Part shown: positions 1 to 7,287 of the stretch, piece by piece
Position numbering within the stretch: the stretch's first letter is position 1
Layout of the letters: every line of letters starts with the position of its first letter
DNA from: a bacterium
GTDB lineage: Bacteria > Bdellovibrionota_C > UBA2361 > RFPC01
Assembly: GCA_030431715.1 (NCBI GenBank)
Contig: JAUIIO010000016.1
Location: 1 to 64,000, forward strand
Length of the DNA stretch: 64,000 nucleotides
Direction of reading: 5' to 3'
Position numbers and translations under genes: made by a program
Notes under the pieces: generated by a model
Told to the model about the DNA's origin: nothing
What the model saw: the letters and a program-made list of their open reading frames with translations, nothing else
Database searches by the model: none

Positions 1-1816
1 CAGACCCCTTATATAAGTTAACAATCTTACTCTTACTCATTCCTGCAATCGGATTTCCTTTCTTATCCACTATACAGTCAATATCGGTAGGCAGGCGAAC
101 CGCATTAACGGCATTATTGTTCTGAATATTTAACTTGCCCGAACTCTTAAAGAGAAAAGACGTGACTGGTATTCCACGCAAGTCTGCGTTCCAACTTGCT
201 CCAGACATATCCTTTGAGCCGTTTAGTACAAAACTCGAATCTTTAGCTGAGCTTGCCTCAACAACAACATCAGCCATCGTATCTACGGTCACGCAGTTAA
301 GCGCCTGAAAGAATCCTCTAAAGTAAGAAACTCCGGATCCATCAGCATTACGGATAGACAGGCGAGCAGAGCTTAAGTTGATACCACTAAAGACAACTTT
401 CTCAAAAGTCACTCCCTCTCTAGATTGATAGGTAATACAATCTATCCCGACGAGATTTCCAAGGTCACCCGAAGAAGAGGCAAGCTCAATATTCTTAAGC
501 TGAACAATTTTGCCTCCCGATAACGCAAGGAGCTCTTGAAACTCTTCATTATTTACATCTAATTGTGCAAGTCCTTGTCTTTGTGCATAGAGCTTGTTTG
601 TATCAAGCTTTGATAACAATTCTCCTATTCGAGCCTGCTTTTCGTTCCACGCAGGCTCAGACATCCCAGCAGGACGGTCAAAAGCGATTTTGATAGCGCT
701 ACCCTTATGTCGAAGAGTAGCTACCAGAACATCTTTCTGCACCCTCTTATCAGCATCGGGATTCTTGTTTCCTTGGGCTAAAACATTCAACTCTTCTCGT
801 TTCAGATCAAAATCTAACTGCTTCGGCTCAAGCATTGTACCAATCACCTTAGTGGCTTTCTCATTTGCCCTGTCGAGTAGCGGATCCTGCACTCCGAATT
901 CGTGGCTTGCCTGTGCAATACTTCGAATGAATATTGCGCGAGCTTGATCGATCTCGAGACGACATTTATCACCTAGCGACGGCACGTGCTTGCTCTCAAG
1001 CAGCTTCAATTGCTCTTGAAATTCCTCATTCACTCGGACGAGACTATGAAACACATCTGCGGCACCTACACTATCAACACTATTTCGTGATGATGATACT
1101 ATTGAAAGCATCTCGCTCTTAATCTCAGCCAAATAATTTGACGTAGCACCTAATAGTTCTTTCTTAAGCGTAGGATCAACATCAGGTGAAGTATTTTCAA
1201 ATGCGCTTTTCAGCCCCTCCTTCGCACGTCGTTGCATCCCATCTATCTTTTGCAAGAGCTCATCGATTGAAAGCTCATGCTGAAATCCATCTGTGCGAAT
1301 AGCATCAACTCCGCTTGGAAAGAGCCGCTTATCGTGAAGATCTTGATTATCTAAGGTGCCATCAACGATACCCATATCATGGGCATAAGACTCCAACGTC
1401 TCACGAATAATTTTACGCTCTTTACCGCGATAGCTTGGTGAAAAGAGACTATCGTAAGCTCTAAGAGCACCCCTAAGAGCTGATTTCATATTCCTATCGA
1501 CCTGCAGAGGGTCAACATTTTGGGCATCTCGCTGTTCAGCTCTTAGCACTGACCTTTGCAAACGCTCCGCTATATGCTGAGCTTGCTCTAAAACTTCTGC
1601 GGTATCTCCCTCATAGCTCCCAGCGTATGCTATAGGTGCGGCTTCTTTGATAAGCGTATTGAACTGCTCAGTCATTTCACCGATGCGTGCCTTGGTAGCT
1701 TCCTCAGAGCTATTTGTCGTACTCAAAGCATGGGAGTGCTTTAACTCAGCGTCTTTTAGAATCTGCTCAGGTGTTGTACTTACATTCTTCCCCGTGTCCA
1801 GTCCAGCAACTACCAT
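1..1816 (-). CDS. Hypothetical protein, 3' end cut by window edge
   Basis: The reading frame is open from an ATG at 1816 to the left edge, giving about 605 residues with no stop. An AGGAG Shine-Dalgarno lies about 7 nt before this ATG. An in-frame ATG at 1831 would place that site inside the gene, so 1816 is preferred. There is no signal peptide. The first roughly 380 residues are charged and predicted helical, with many Glu, Lys, Leu and Gln. The last 200 are richer in Val, Ile, Asn, Ser and Gly, in an alternating pattern that suggests beta structure. I recognise no domain. It is transcribed away from the exonuclease gene at 1965, so the 148-bp gap probably holds divergent promoters. The function is unknown. 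Confidence 0.8.
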   Translation of the reverse strand, partial: MVVAGLDTGKNVSTTPEQILKDAELKHSHALSTTNSSEEATKARIGEMTEQFNTLIKEAAPIAYAGSYEGDTAEVLEQAQHIAERLQRSVLRAEQRDAQNVDPLQVDRNMKSALRGALRAYDSLFSPSYRGKERKIIRETLESYAHDMGIVDGTLDNQDLHDKRLFPSGVDAIRTDGFQHELSIDELLQKIDGMQRRAKEGLKSAFENTSPDVDPTLKKELLGATSNYLAEIKSEMLSIVSSSRNSVDSVGAADVFHSLVRVNEEFQEQLKLLESKHVPSLGDKCRLEIDQARAIFIRSIAQASHEFGVQDPLLDRANEKATKVIGTMLEPKQLDFDLKREELNVLAQGNKNPDADKRVQKDVLVATLRHKGSAIKIAFDRPAGMSEPAWNEKQARIGELLSKLDTNKLYAQRQGLAQLDVNNEEFQELLALSGGKIVQLKNIELASSSGDLGNLVGIDCITYQSREGVTFEKVVFSGINLSSARLSIRNADGSGVSYFRGFFQALNCVTVDTMADVVVEASSAKDSSFVLNGSKDMSGASWNADLRGIPVTSFLFKSSGKLNIQNNNAVNAVRLPTDIDCIVDKKGNPIAGMSKSKIVNLYKGS

Positions 1817-1964
1817 TTGTGATCTCCTCATATGGTCTTAGTTATACTTCTATTATGGCACAGCTGTTCGCTTAAGATACTTACGTGTGATTATTTAAAA
1901 CCACCTGTTTTCAATTCTTTACAGCTATTCCCAAACCCTGTGTGAGCTGTTAGGGTATTTGACG

Positions 1965-4052
1965 ATGTTACCGAATAAAAGCAAAAGTAAATCCAATTCG
2001 TCTGATAAAAGCCTGCGTACAGGAACACTTATCCTCTTTGACCATGAAGATAGTGTGAAACTAGGGGTTATTCAGGGGTTTTTAAGCCTCAAGGCGAGAA
2101 TTTTAGCTGAAACGGGCAATACACACGAACTTACTTTTTCAAGACTAACAGTATTACCAGAAAGCCTCCCGGCAGATCTCCATACAAATGACGAGATAGT
2201 TTCTTATCTTCTGGAGCTCAGGAATAAGCACGAGGAAGCGGCAAAGGAACTTGATCTTAAGGAACTCTGGGAAAAGTGTGACAAGGACACAGTCTATAAC
2301 CTCTCAGAGCTGACACTGCTCTTCTTTGACAAAGAGTCCCTTGAGAACAACCTGAGTCTTCGCTACCGATTACAATCTTACCCACTCTACTTTAAGCGCC
2401 GCCGTAGTGACTTCGTAGCCCGGAGCCAATCTGAAATTGAAGATTATCGCAGCAAACTAGAAGTGAAGCAGAAAAAGGAGAAGCTCCTTCATGAAGCGTT
2501 TGAGTCTATCAACAAAACGTTAAAGGACCCGAATCTCCCGCTCACCCGTGAAGCCAGAAAGCTCATCACCTCTGTTTTTTATGTAGCTGCTGGCACTCCC
2601 AACATGAGCGCCGAGGAGAAGAAAGAGGTACGAAAAACACTCGATCTCGTCTCTGAACAGAATAATTTCTCTCTTGGTGGATCTCGTGAGGAAAGAGCTG
2701 TAAAGCTCCTTCAAAAACTTAACCTGATACAAAAGAACACCAACCTGCTTATCTACAAACACCGTGTTCCAGTTGAATTCTCAGATGAGCTTATTGAAGA
2801 AGCGGATAAGCTTTCGCCCGAGGCGCTAAGCCCTAAGGAAGCTCTCGATCTCACGCATCTTCCAGCGATCACCATTGATGATGCTTCAACAAGTGACATG
2901 GATGATGCCTTCACCCTTGAACATAAGAGTGGCGGGTATACACTCGGTGTTCATATCAGTGATGTAGCTTCCGCTATTGGCATTGGCTCAGCCCTCGATC
3001 TCGAAGCGAAAGCACGAGCCACATCGATCTACTCAACTGACGTCATCAGTAATATGCTGCCCGAAGCGCTTTCTGAAGATAAACTCAGCCTGATTCAGGG
3101 AGAGGTTCGATACACTTTAAGCTGCATTTTTGATGTTCGCTCAGATTTTACGATCGAGTCGTGTACGGTTACCCCCGCTAAGATAAAAGTATCGGAGCGC
3201 CTCTCATACGATGACGTTGACGAAGCTCTCAACTCGGGTACTGGCGACTTGGCCATGCTCTTTAATATCGCGATGAATTCTGAAGCTGAGCGTTTGGCAG
3301 AAGGTGGCGTAAAGATCCCTAAACGAGAGAAAGAAGTCGTCCTCACTGACCCGGACAATCCACTGACTTCTGATTTTGAACTTGTAGAACTCGATGAGGC
3401 AGGCCCGGCTAGAAGCCTTGTTGGAGAGATGATGATTCTCTCGAACTTTGAACTTGCAAAATATGCATCAAAAAATAACGTGCCTTATATCTACCGATCA
3501 CAGGAGCCTTCAGAGAGTAAGAATGAAAAACAGCTCGCAGCACTCGGCGGTGGTCCTGCTTACGACTATGCCCTACGATCAGGACTTAAACGTTCTATCG
3601 CATCAACAAAACCTGGTAGTCATGCGACGTTGGGGCTTTCAGTATACGCCCAAGCTACATCACCAATAAGACGCTACCTTGACCTCTGCAATCAGCGGCA
3701 ACTCCTTGCTCACGTTACGGGCCAAGAACTCCCTTATACTGCCGAAGAGCTTGAGAAACAGATCCTTGATACGCAGCAGCCTCTCGCTACTGCTCGCCTC
3801 TACACACGAGACATCAAAAGATGCTGGCTGCTGCGTTACTTGCACCGCAAGTACAAAAAATCTGAAATTAAAGCTACCGTTCTTCGAGACGATATGAAGA
3901 ACTATCTCATAGAACTTGAAGAGGTTTACCTGCCGGTGCTCTTAAAATCTGAGCGCAAGCTTAAGGCTGGTAATGTGATTCTCGTATCATTTAAAGAGAT
4001 AGATCCCCGCCACGATATTCTTAAGCTCTCTCTTTCCAAGATATTGGAATAA
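1965..4052 (+). CDS. RNB-domain exoribonuclease (RNase II/R family)
   Basis: This is predicted to degrade RNA from the 3' end in the cytoplasm. The central RNB domain carries the diagnostic Asp-rich stretch (TIDDASTSDMDDAF, about residues 303-316) that binds the catalytic metals, followed by the LGVHISDVA motif. The region near residue 560 (ATSPIRRYLDL) matches the conserved RNB C-terminal arginine motif. The last 60 residues look like a degenerate S1 RNA-binding domain. The N-terminal 250 residues are unlike the cold-shock domains of E. coli RNase R, so the exact subfamily is open. ATG 1965 is chosen over TTG 1959 because AGGG at 1952-1955 is spaced correctly for it. It appears to be a single-gene unit followed by repeats. 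Confidence 0.88.
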   Translation: MLPNKSKSKSNSSDKSLRTGTLILFDHEDSVKLGVIQGFLSLKARILAETGNTHELTFSRLTVLPESLPADLHTNDEIVSYLLELRNKHEEAAKELDLKELWEKCDKDTVYNLSELTLLFFDKESLENNLSLRYRLQSYPLYFKRRRSDFVARSQSEIEDYRSKLEVKQKKEKLLHEAFESINKTLKDPNLPLTREARKLITSVFYVAAGTPNMSAEEKKEVRKTLDLVSEQNNFSLGGSREERAVKLLQKLNLIQKNTNLLIYKHRVPVEFSDELIEEADKLSPEALSPKEALDLTHLPAITIDDASTSDMDDAFTLEHKSGGYTLGVHISDVASAIGIGSALDLEAKARATSIYSTDVISNMLPEALSEDKLSLIQGEVRYTLSCIFDVRSDFTIESCTVTPAKIKVSERLSYDDVDEALNSGTGDLAMLFNIAMNSEAERLAEGGVKIPKREKEVVLTDPDNPLTSDFELVELDEAGPARSLVGEMMILSNFELAKYASKNNVPYIYRSQEPSESKNEKQLAALGGGPAYDYALRSGLKRSIASTKPGSHATLGLSVYAQATSPIRRYLDLCNQRQLLAHVTGQELPYTAEELEKQILDTQQPLATARLYTRDIKRCWLLRYLHRKYKKSEIKATVLRDDMKNYLIELEEVYLPVLLKSERKLKAGNVILVSFKEIDPRHDILKLSLSKILE

Positions 4053-4060
4053 GCCATCAC

Positions 4061-4147
4061 GCGGGGAGACTGCTTCCAGCCTTCGCTTAAAGCTATTGCT
4101 GACAAGCTGTCGTTCGAGCAAACGCTCTTAGCTCCTCGCAATGACGG
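4061..4147. repeat. Intergenic repeat, GGGGAGA...CTCCTCGCAATGACG family, copy 1
   Basis: It begins with a GGGGAGACTGCTTC segment and ends with GCTCCTCGCAATGACGG. The right part (4109-4142) matches 4420-4453 with only two or three differences. A shorter relative lies at 22761-22814. Repeats ending in CTCGCAATGACG are common intergenic elements in many bacteria. They often give rise to spurious ORFs. Confidence 0.6.
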
Positions 4148-4165
4148 TGGATAACGGTAACATAA

Positions 4166-4246
4166 ACCTTGTCCTGCTCCTTGTCTTTGTCTTGCCCCAA
4201 GTCAATTTATTTTGGGGCAGGAATAGGACTAGGAGCAGGACAAGGT
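4166..4246. repeat. Six-base-unit hairpin repeat, copy a
   Basis: The pyrimidine-rich left arm (ACCTTGTCCTGCTCCTTGTC and on) pairs imperfectly with a purine-rich right arm ending GGAGCAGGACAAGGT. The loop is AT-rich. It closely matches 38009-38078, downstream of eno. Both arms follow an approximate six-base period. It could act as a bidirectional terminator for the exonuclease gene. No coding function is supported. Confidence 0.65.
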
Positions 4247-4279
4247 GTAGGTTATGCGGCGGCGAAGAGTCTTTTTGGA

Positions 4280-4356
4280 TTAACCGCAAAGGACGCGAAG
4301 TACGCAAAGATCCTGAGCCCAAATTATTTGCGTTCCTTTGCGTCCTTTGCGGTTAA
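4280..4356. repeat. Palindromic repeat, TTAACCGCAAAGGACGC family
   Basis: A perfect 17-bp inverted repeat (4280-4296 and 4340-4356) encloses degenerate GACGCGAAG / GCAAAG units. A related single arm lies at 5164-5195. This TTAACCGC...AAGGACGC motif recurs in intergenic DNA of many environmental bacteria. Translating it gives false peptides such as FLCVLCG, so I do not call the small ORFs here. Confidence 0.7.
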
Positions 4357-4373
4357 TACTTTTGGTGGTTGGA

Positions 4374-4460
4374 TCGGGAGATTCCCGCCATCCTTCTCCC
4401 AAAGCTACGGACGTCAAGAAGTCGTTCGAGCTAACACTCTTAGCTCCTCGCAATCCCGGT
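4374..4460. repeat. Intergenic repeat, CTCCTCGCAAT family, copy 2
   Basis: The segment 4420-4453 (GTCGTTCGAGCTAACACTCT and on) repeats 4109-4142 almost exactly. The left part has diverged. It sits just downstream of the small minus-strand gene ending at 4468, and may serve as its transcript end. Confidence 0.55.
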
Positions 4461-4467
4461 GATGTTG

Positions 4468-4692
4468 TTAGTGAAGGTAGAAGAGTGGTTCTTCTGGCTC
4501 TTTGTCTTCAGTTGCTTCTGCTTGCTGATTACGCTCTTCGCATATTTCATTTATGAGATTAAATGCGCGGGTTAGGACCTCAATGTCACTGCTGGCCAAT
4601 TCGATGATTTCGAGTGCTTCTTCTTTTGTCTGAGGATTCTTTGTGCTCTGCGACATATGTTTTTTTAACCTTTGAAAGTATTCTACGTTCAA
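4468..4692 (-). CDS. Small acidic hypothetical protein
   Basis: A short frame encodes a soluble, strongly helical and acidic peptide rich in Glu, Leu and Ile, ending EEPLFYLH. The start is uncertain. A TTG at 4692 has an AAGGG Shine-Dalgarno 6 nt upstream and gives 74 residues. An ATG at 4656 gives 62 residues with a weaker, more distant AAAGG. Unlike the repeat-derived frames around it, its composition is that of a normal small protein and it contains no repeat unit. I recognise no family. It stands alone in a repeat-rich spacer between the exonuclease and the sigma-factor operon, so a non-coding origin cannot be excluded. Confidence 0.45.
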   Translation of the reverse strand: MNVEYFQRLKKHMSQSTKNPQTKEEALEIIELASSDIEVLTRAFNLINEICEERNQQAEATEDKEPEEPLFYLH

Positions 4693-4917
4693 ACCGCACC
4701 CTTAAGAGTGCACATTTCGGGCCATATATATCCTCGCCTCGACTGGTGAAATACTTTAGGTATTTACCCGAAAATTTAGTAAAATCAGGATGGTACCTAT
4801 CTGGTAACATTTCTTAGTGGGGTGTCAGAAGACCGACAGGAGTCAAAAATACCGGGGGCTAAGGCAAGAAATGCGGTGAAACGTGAGGAAGAGGGAAAGT
4901 CGTGGATTAGGCGGAAT

Positions 4918-4993
4918 GCGAATATAGGAGACATCACCCGTGCTTCAAACAGCCCTTCGGGAACTGCGCGCGGGCGATGTCTCCTATATTCGC
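4918..4993. repeat. Long perfect palindrome with branched loop
   Basis: Perfect 18-bp arms (4918-4935, GCGAATATAGGAGACATC, and 4976-4993) enclose a second short stem and a CCCTTCGGG hairpin. The predicted RNA or cruciform is branched. No gene overlaps it. It could be a terminator, a structured RNA or a mobile-element remnant. No second copy was found in this window. Confidence 0.7.
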
Positions 4994-5072
4994 TTATGGA
5001 AGGGCGTTCTTTCTCACGTAAATAAGAGAGGGGGATAGTGGGACGGCTCGGCTACGCCTTCGCTTCTGCATT

Positions 5073-5121
5073 AACTCTTGCTCTTAATCTTACTCTTTCT
5101 CTTAATCTTGCACTTGCACTC
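5073..5121. repeat. Single arm of the six-base-unit repeat
   Basis: A pyrimidine-rich tract of CTCTTG / CTTAAT / CTTGCA units ends CTTGCACTTGCACTCG. No complementary purine arm is present nearby. The CTTGCACTTGCAC core recurs at 41990 and at 57681. The remainder of the 4693-5196 spacer holds only the palindrome at 4918 and the half element at 5164. Confidence 0.5.
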
Positions 5122-5163
5122 GAAGGAGTTCTGATTGGAGCTCAAGATGATCGTTAGTCTAAA

Positions 5164-5195
5164 TTTTTGCGTATTTGGCGGTTTTGGCGGTTAAT
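5164..5195. repeat. Half element of TTAACCGC family
   Basis: TTTTTGCGTATTTGGCGG followed by TTTTGGCGGTTAATA resembles the right arm of the palindrome at 4280-4356, without the left arm. It abuts the stop codon of the secreted-protein gene ending at 5197. Confidence 0.45.
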
Positions 5196-5196
5196 A

Positions 5197-5748
5197 CTAC
5201 TCGCGGTAATATGGGTCTACTTGGATTGCTAGGATGAGGCCGCGGTCGGTGTTTTCTTCTAGGCCGGTGAGCATGTGTTCGCCGCAGGTGAAGTGCATAC
5301 GGGTATCGATTATGTCCATTCCATCTGGATCTTTCCAGCGCATCCACATCCCGACTCGCTTCCCATTAACGTAAAGTGGCCTGAGGGCAAGGCGGTGACC
5401 ATTGCCGAGTTTAAGAACTTTCTTTGAAGCAAGAGGGATGATCTCATTCTTATGTGTCAGTAAGCTGTACTTTGCGTAGGTAAGCTTTCTTAGCTTTTTA
5501 CGCAGATCCTTAATACGTGGCTCAAGACGTATCTTCTTTCCATCTTCGAGATGCCCCTCGCCTTTGAGCGTTCGTATGTCGACAACGACATCGCCACACT
5601 TCTTCTGTTTTCCTTCATGCTTTGTAGAGCGTTTCTTCACAGCTGTGACGTTGACTTTCTCAGCATGTACAGGGGATGCAACGAAGTTAGATACCGCAAT
5701 GGCGAAGAGAAACACGGAAGCTGATAATGTGTGGTGTAGATGAGTCAT
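5197..5748 (-). CDS. Secreted hypothetical protein of the sigma operon
   Basis: From ATG 5748 the product has 183 residues. It starts with a typical Sec signal peptide (hydrophobic LSASVFLFAIAVSNFV) and a likely cleavage site after SPVHA near residue 30. The mature part is basic, with many Lys and Arg, and contains two cysteines (KKCGDVVVD and HFTCGEH) that could form a disulfide. I recognise no domain. A GTG at 5757 that overlaps the upstream stop (TAGTG) is an alternative start and implies translational coupling. Its place after an ECF sigma gene and its anti-sigma suggests an envelope protein of that regulon, perhaps a sensor or effector. This is inferred from context only. Confidence 0.7.
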   Translation of the reverse strand: MTHLHHTLSASVFLFAIAVSNFVASPVHAEKVNVTAVKKRSTKHEGKQKKCGDVVVDIRTLKGEGHLEDGKKIRLEPRIKDLRKKLRKLTYAKYSLLTHKNEIIPLASKKVLKLGNGHRLALRPLYVNGKRVGMWMRWKDPDGMDIIDTRMHFTCGEHMLTGLEENTDRGLILAIQVDPYYRE

Positions 5749-5756
5749 ATACGGCA

Positions 5757-6629
5757 CTACTTACTCACGAACGTCGCTGTAGGAACTCGCGACGTTGTTC
5801 CTTGAGATGCTGAAGAACTCTCCCGGGAACTCCCCCCACGAGATACGGTATAGTTACGCTTCTTTACAAGAATAACAGGGGCAGAGGCCAGAGAATCGTG
5901 TAGCATACGGACACTCCCATCGCTTCGCATCCAATCTACTTCGATAGGAGCTGTAACACGCTGAGATGTTGCAACAGACGGAGACGTCCCGATACTCCCA
6001 GTGCTTGAGACCGTCGTAATTGGTAACGATGGCATATGTCCGTCATAGGTTCGAATAGTTGTGTTATTACCTAGAGCATTATTATTGCCAAGAGCAGAAC
6101 CAATCTGAAAATTCACGAGCTCATGATTTGAATCAAGCACATCACTCGAAGCAAGTGTTCTACTTGCCCCAGTAGTGCTCGCAAAAGAATCAGAGGAAGT
6201 TACCGCTGTGTTCTTAAACACAAGCGTAAGGAGTAGCGCCGAGGCAAGGGCCCCAGTCGCGCCCGCCATCCAGAGAGAAGATGCTGGAGCATATCGCCCT
6301 CTTTCCTCTTGAACTGCTGGGCGTCGCCCAAGAAAACGCTCTGCGCGCTCTTCTTGCTCAAGGCGGATTGAAATTTTGTCCCAGAGATCAACAGATCCGA
6401 ATTGGGCAGTAAAAGCATCATCCGATGCTAGAAGGCGTGCATCATCACCAATCTCTTGCATCTCGACAAGAAACGAACGTGCTGAGTTAGATCGTTTAAG
6501 AAGACGTTGCGCTTTCAAGCGCTCAAAGAAACCACATTCACCGTCAAGGAAACGCAACAACAAAAGCTCTTGCTCCTCCACGAGTGAACACTCACTCCCC
6601 TTCTCTCTCATTGATTCATTATGTGTCAT
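5757..6629 (-). CDS. Membrane anti-sigma factor (probable)
   Basis: The 290-residue protein has a cytoplasmic N-terminal part (about 1-115) with an EEQELLLLRFLDGE stretch typical of the anti-sigma domain. One transmembrane helix follows (about 118-138, WMAGATGALASALLLTLVF), then a Ser/Thr-rich periplasmic part. It lies 25 nt downstream of an ECF sigma gene in the same direction, the classical arrangement for a cognate anti-sigma factor that holds the sigma at the membrane. There is no zinc-finger HxxxCxxC motif, so it would belong to a non-zinc class. The role is inferred from position and topology; sequence similarity alone is weak. Confidence 0.65.
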   Translation of the reverse strand: MTHNESMREKGSECSLVEEQELLLLRFLDGECGFFERLKAQRLLKRSNSARSFLVEMQEIGDDARLLASDDAFTAQFGSVDLWDKISIRLEQEERAERFLGRRPAVQEERGRYAPASSLWMAGATGALASALLLTLVFKNTAVTSSDSFASTTGASRTLASSDVLDSNHELVNFQIGSALGNNNALGNNTTIRTYDGHMPSLPITTVSSTGSIGTSPSVATSQRVTAPIEVDWMRSDGSVRMLHDSLASAPVILVKKRNYTVSRGGSSRESSSASQGTTSRVPTATFVSK

Positions 6630-6654
6630 CTTACAAATTACCTTTCTATGAAAG

Positions 6655-7287
6655 TTATGAAGCCATCTTTAAATCCTTCAAACCTTCCTGTAGTTTTTTT
6701 CTCGCGTAGTGCAGTCGACTCATGACTGTGCCCTTAGAAACCCCAACCACTTCCGCGATTCGGTCGTAACTTAAACCATCGATCTCTCTCAGCATCATTA
6801 CAGTACGATGCTCATCTGAAATCGTATTCAGAACCTTACTAATATCTTGTGCCTGTTCCTTTCTTTTCAGCATATCATCCGGGGTTTGAACAGGCTCATA
6901 CAGGTATGACGAATCTGCGCCTTCAGTATTCAAATAGGATTCATCAAACTCGAGCGCCACCCCTCCACGTCGAGAACGCTTACGCTTGTGGTCAATCGAC
7001 ATGTTGTAGACAATGCGGTAAAACCACGTATAGAAAGCAGATTTTTCCTGAAAATGCTTTAAAGAGAGATAGGCTTTCACAAAAGATTCCTGAACCACGT
7101 CCTCAGCGTCTTCCTGTGATTGTAGGATGTCATAGGCGATGCGAAAAGCCCTGGTTTGGTACCGCTCCACGAGCTCACGGTATGCCTGCTTATCGCCGGC
7201 CTTGCTCTTCTGGACAAGCTCCCTGACGTAGCCCTTATCTTCGGGCTTTTTCACATCGAGTTGCTGATCTTTCTCAGTGCGCTTCAT
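6655..7287 (-). CDS. ECF (RpoE-type) RNA polymerase sigma factor
   Basis: This 210-residue sigma-70 factor has region 2 (about residues 33-105, with QSQEDAEDVVQESFVKAY and the WFYRIVYNMSIDHKR core) and region 4 (about 150-203, with GLSYDRIAEVVGVSKGTVMSRL as the -35-binding helix-turn-helix). Regions 1 and 3 are absent, as in ECF factors. ATG 7287 is chosen because GGAG lies 9 nt upstream; an ATG at 7302 lacks a ribosome site. The start lies inside the last codons of polA, so translation is probably coupled to it. The downstream membrane protein is the likely anti-sigma. The unusual feature is co-transcription with DNA polymerase I. Confidence 0.9.
   Translation of the reverse strand: MKRTEKDQQLDVKKPEDKGYVRELVQKSKAGDKQAYRELVERYQTRAFRIAYDILQSQEDAEDVVQESFVKAYLSLKHFQEKSAFYTWFYRIVYNMSIDHKRKRSRRGGVALEFDESYLNTEGADSSYLYEPVQTPDDMLKRKEQAQDISKVLNTISDEHRTVMMLREIDGLSYDRIAEVVGVSKGTVMSRLHYARKKLQEGLKDLKMAS

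Noticed and set aside
4141..4462. Short frames on both strands around 4141-4462
   Set aside because: They translate repeat units (peptides such as FLCVLCG and SFASFAVN) known as artefacts of intergenic repeats, overlap each other and have no ribosome sites.
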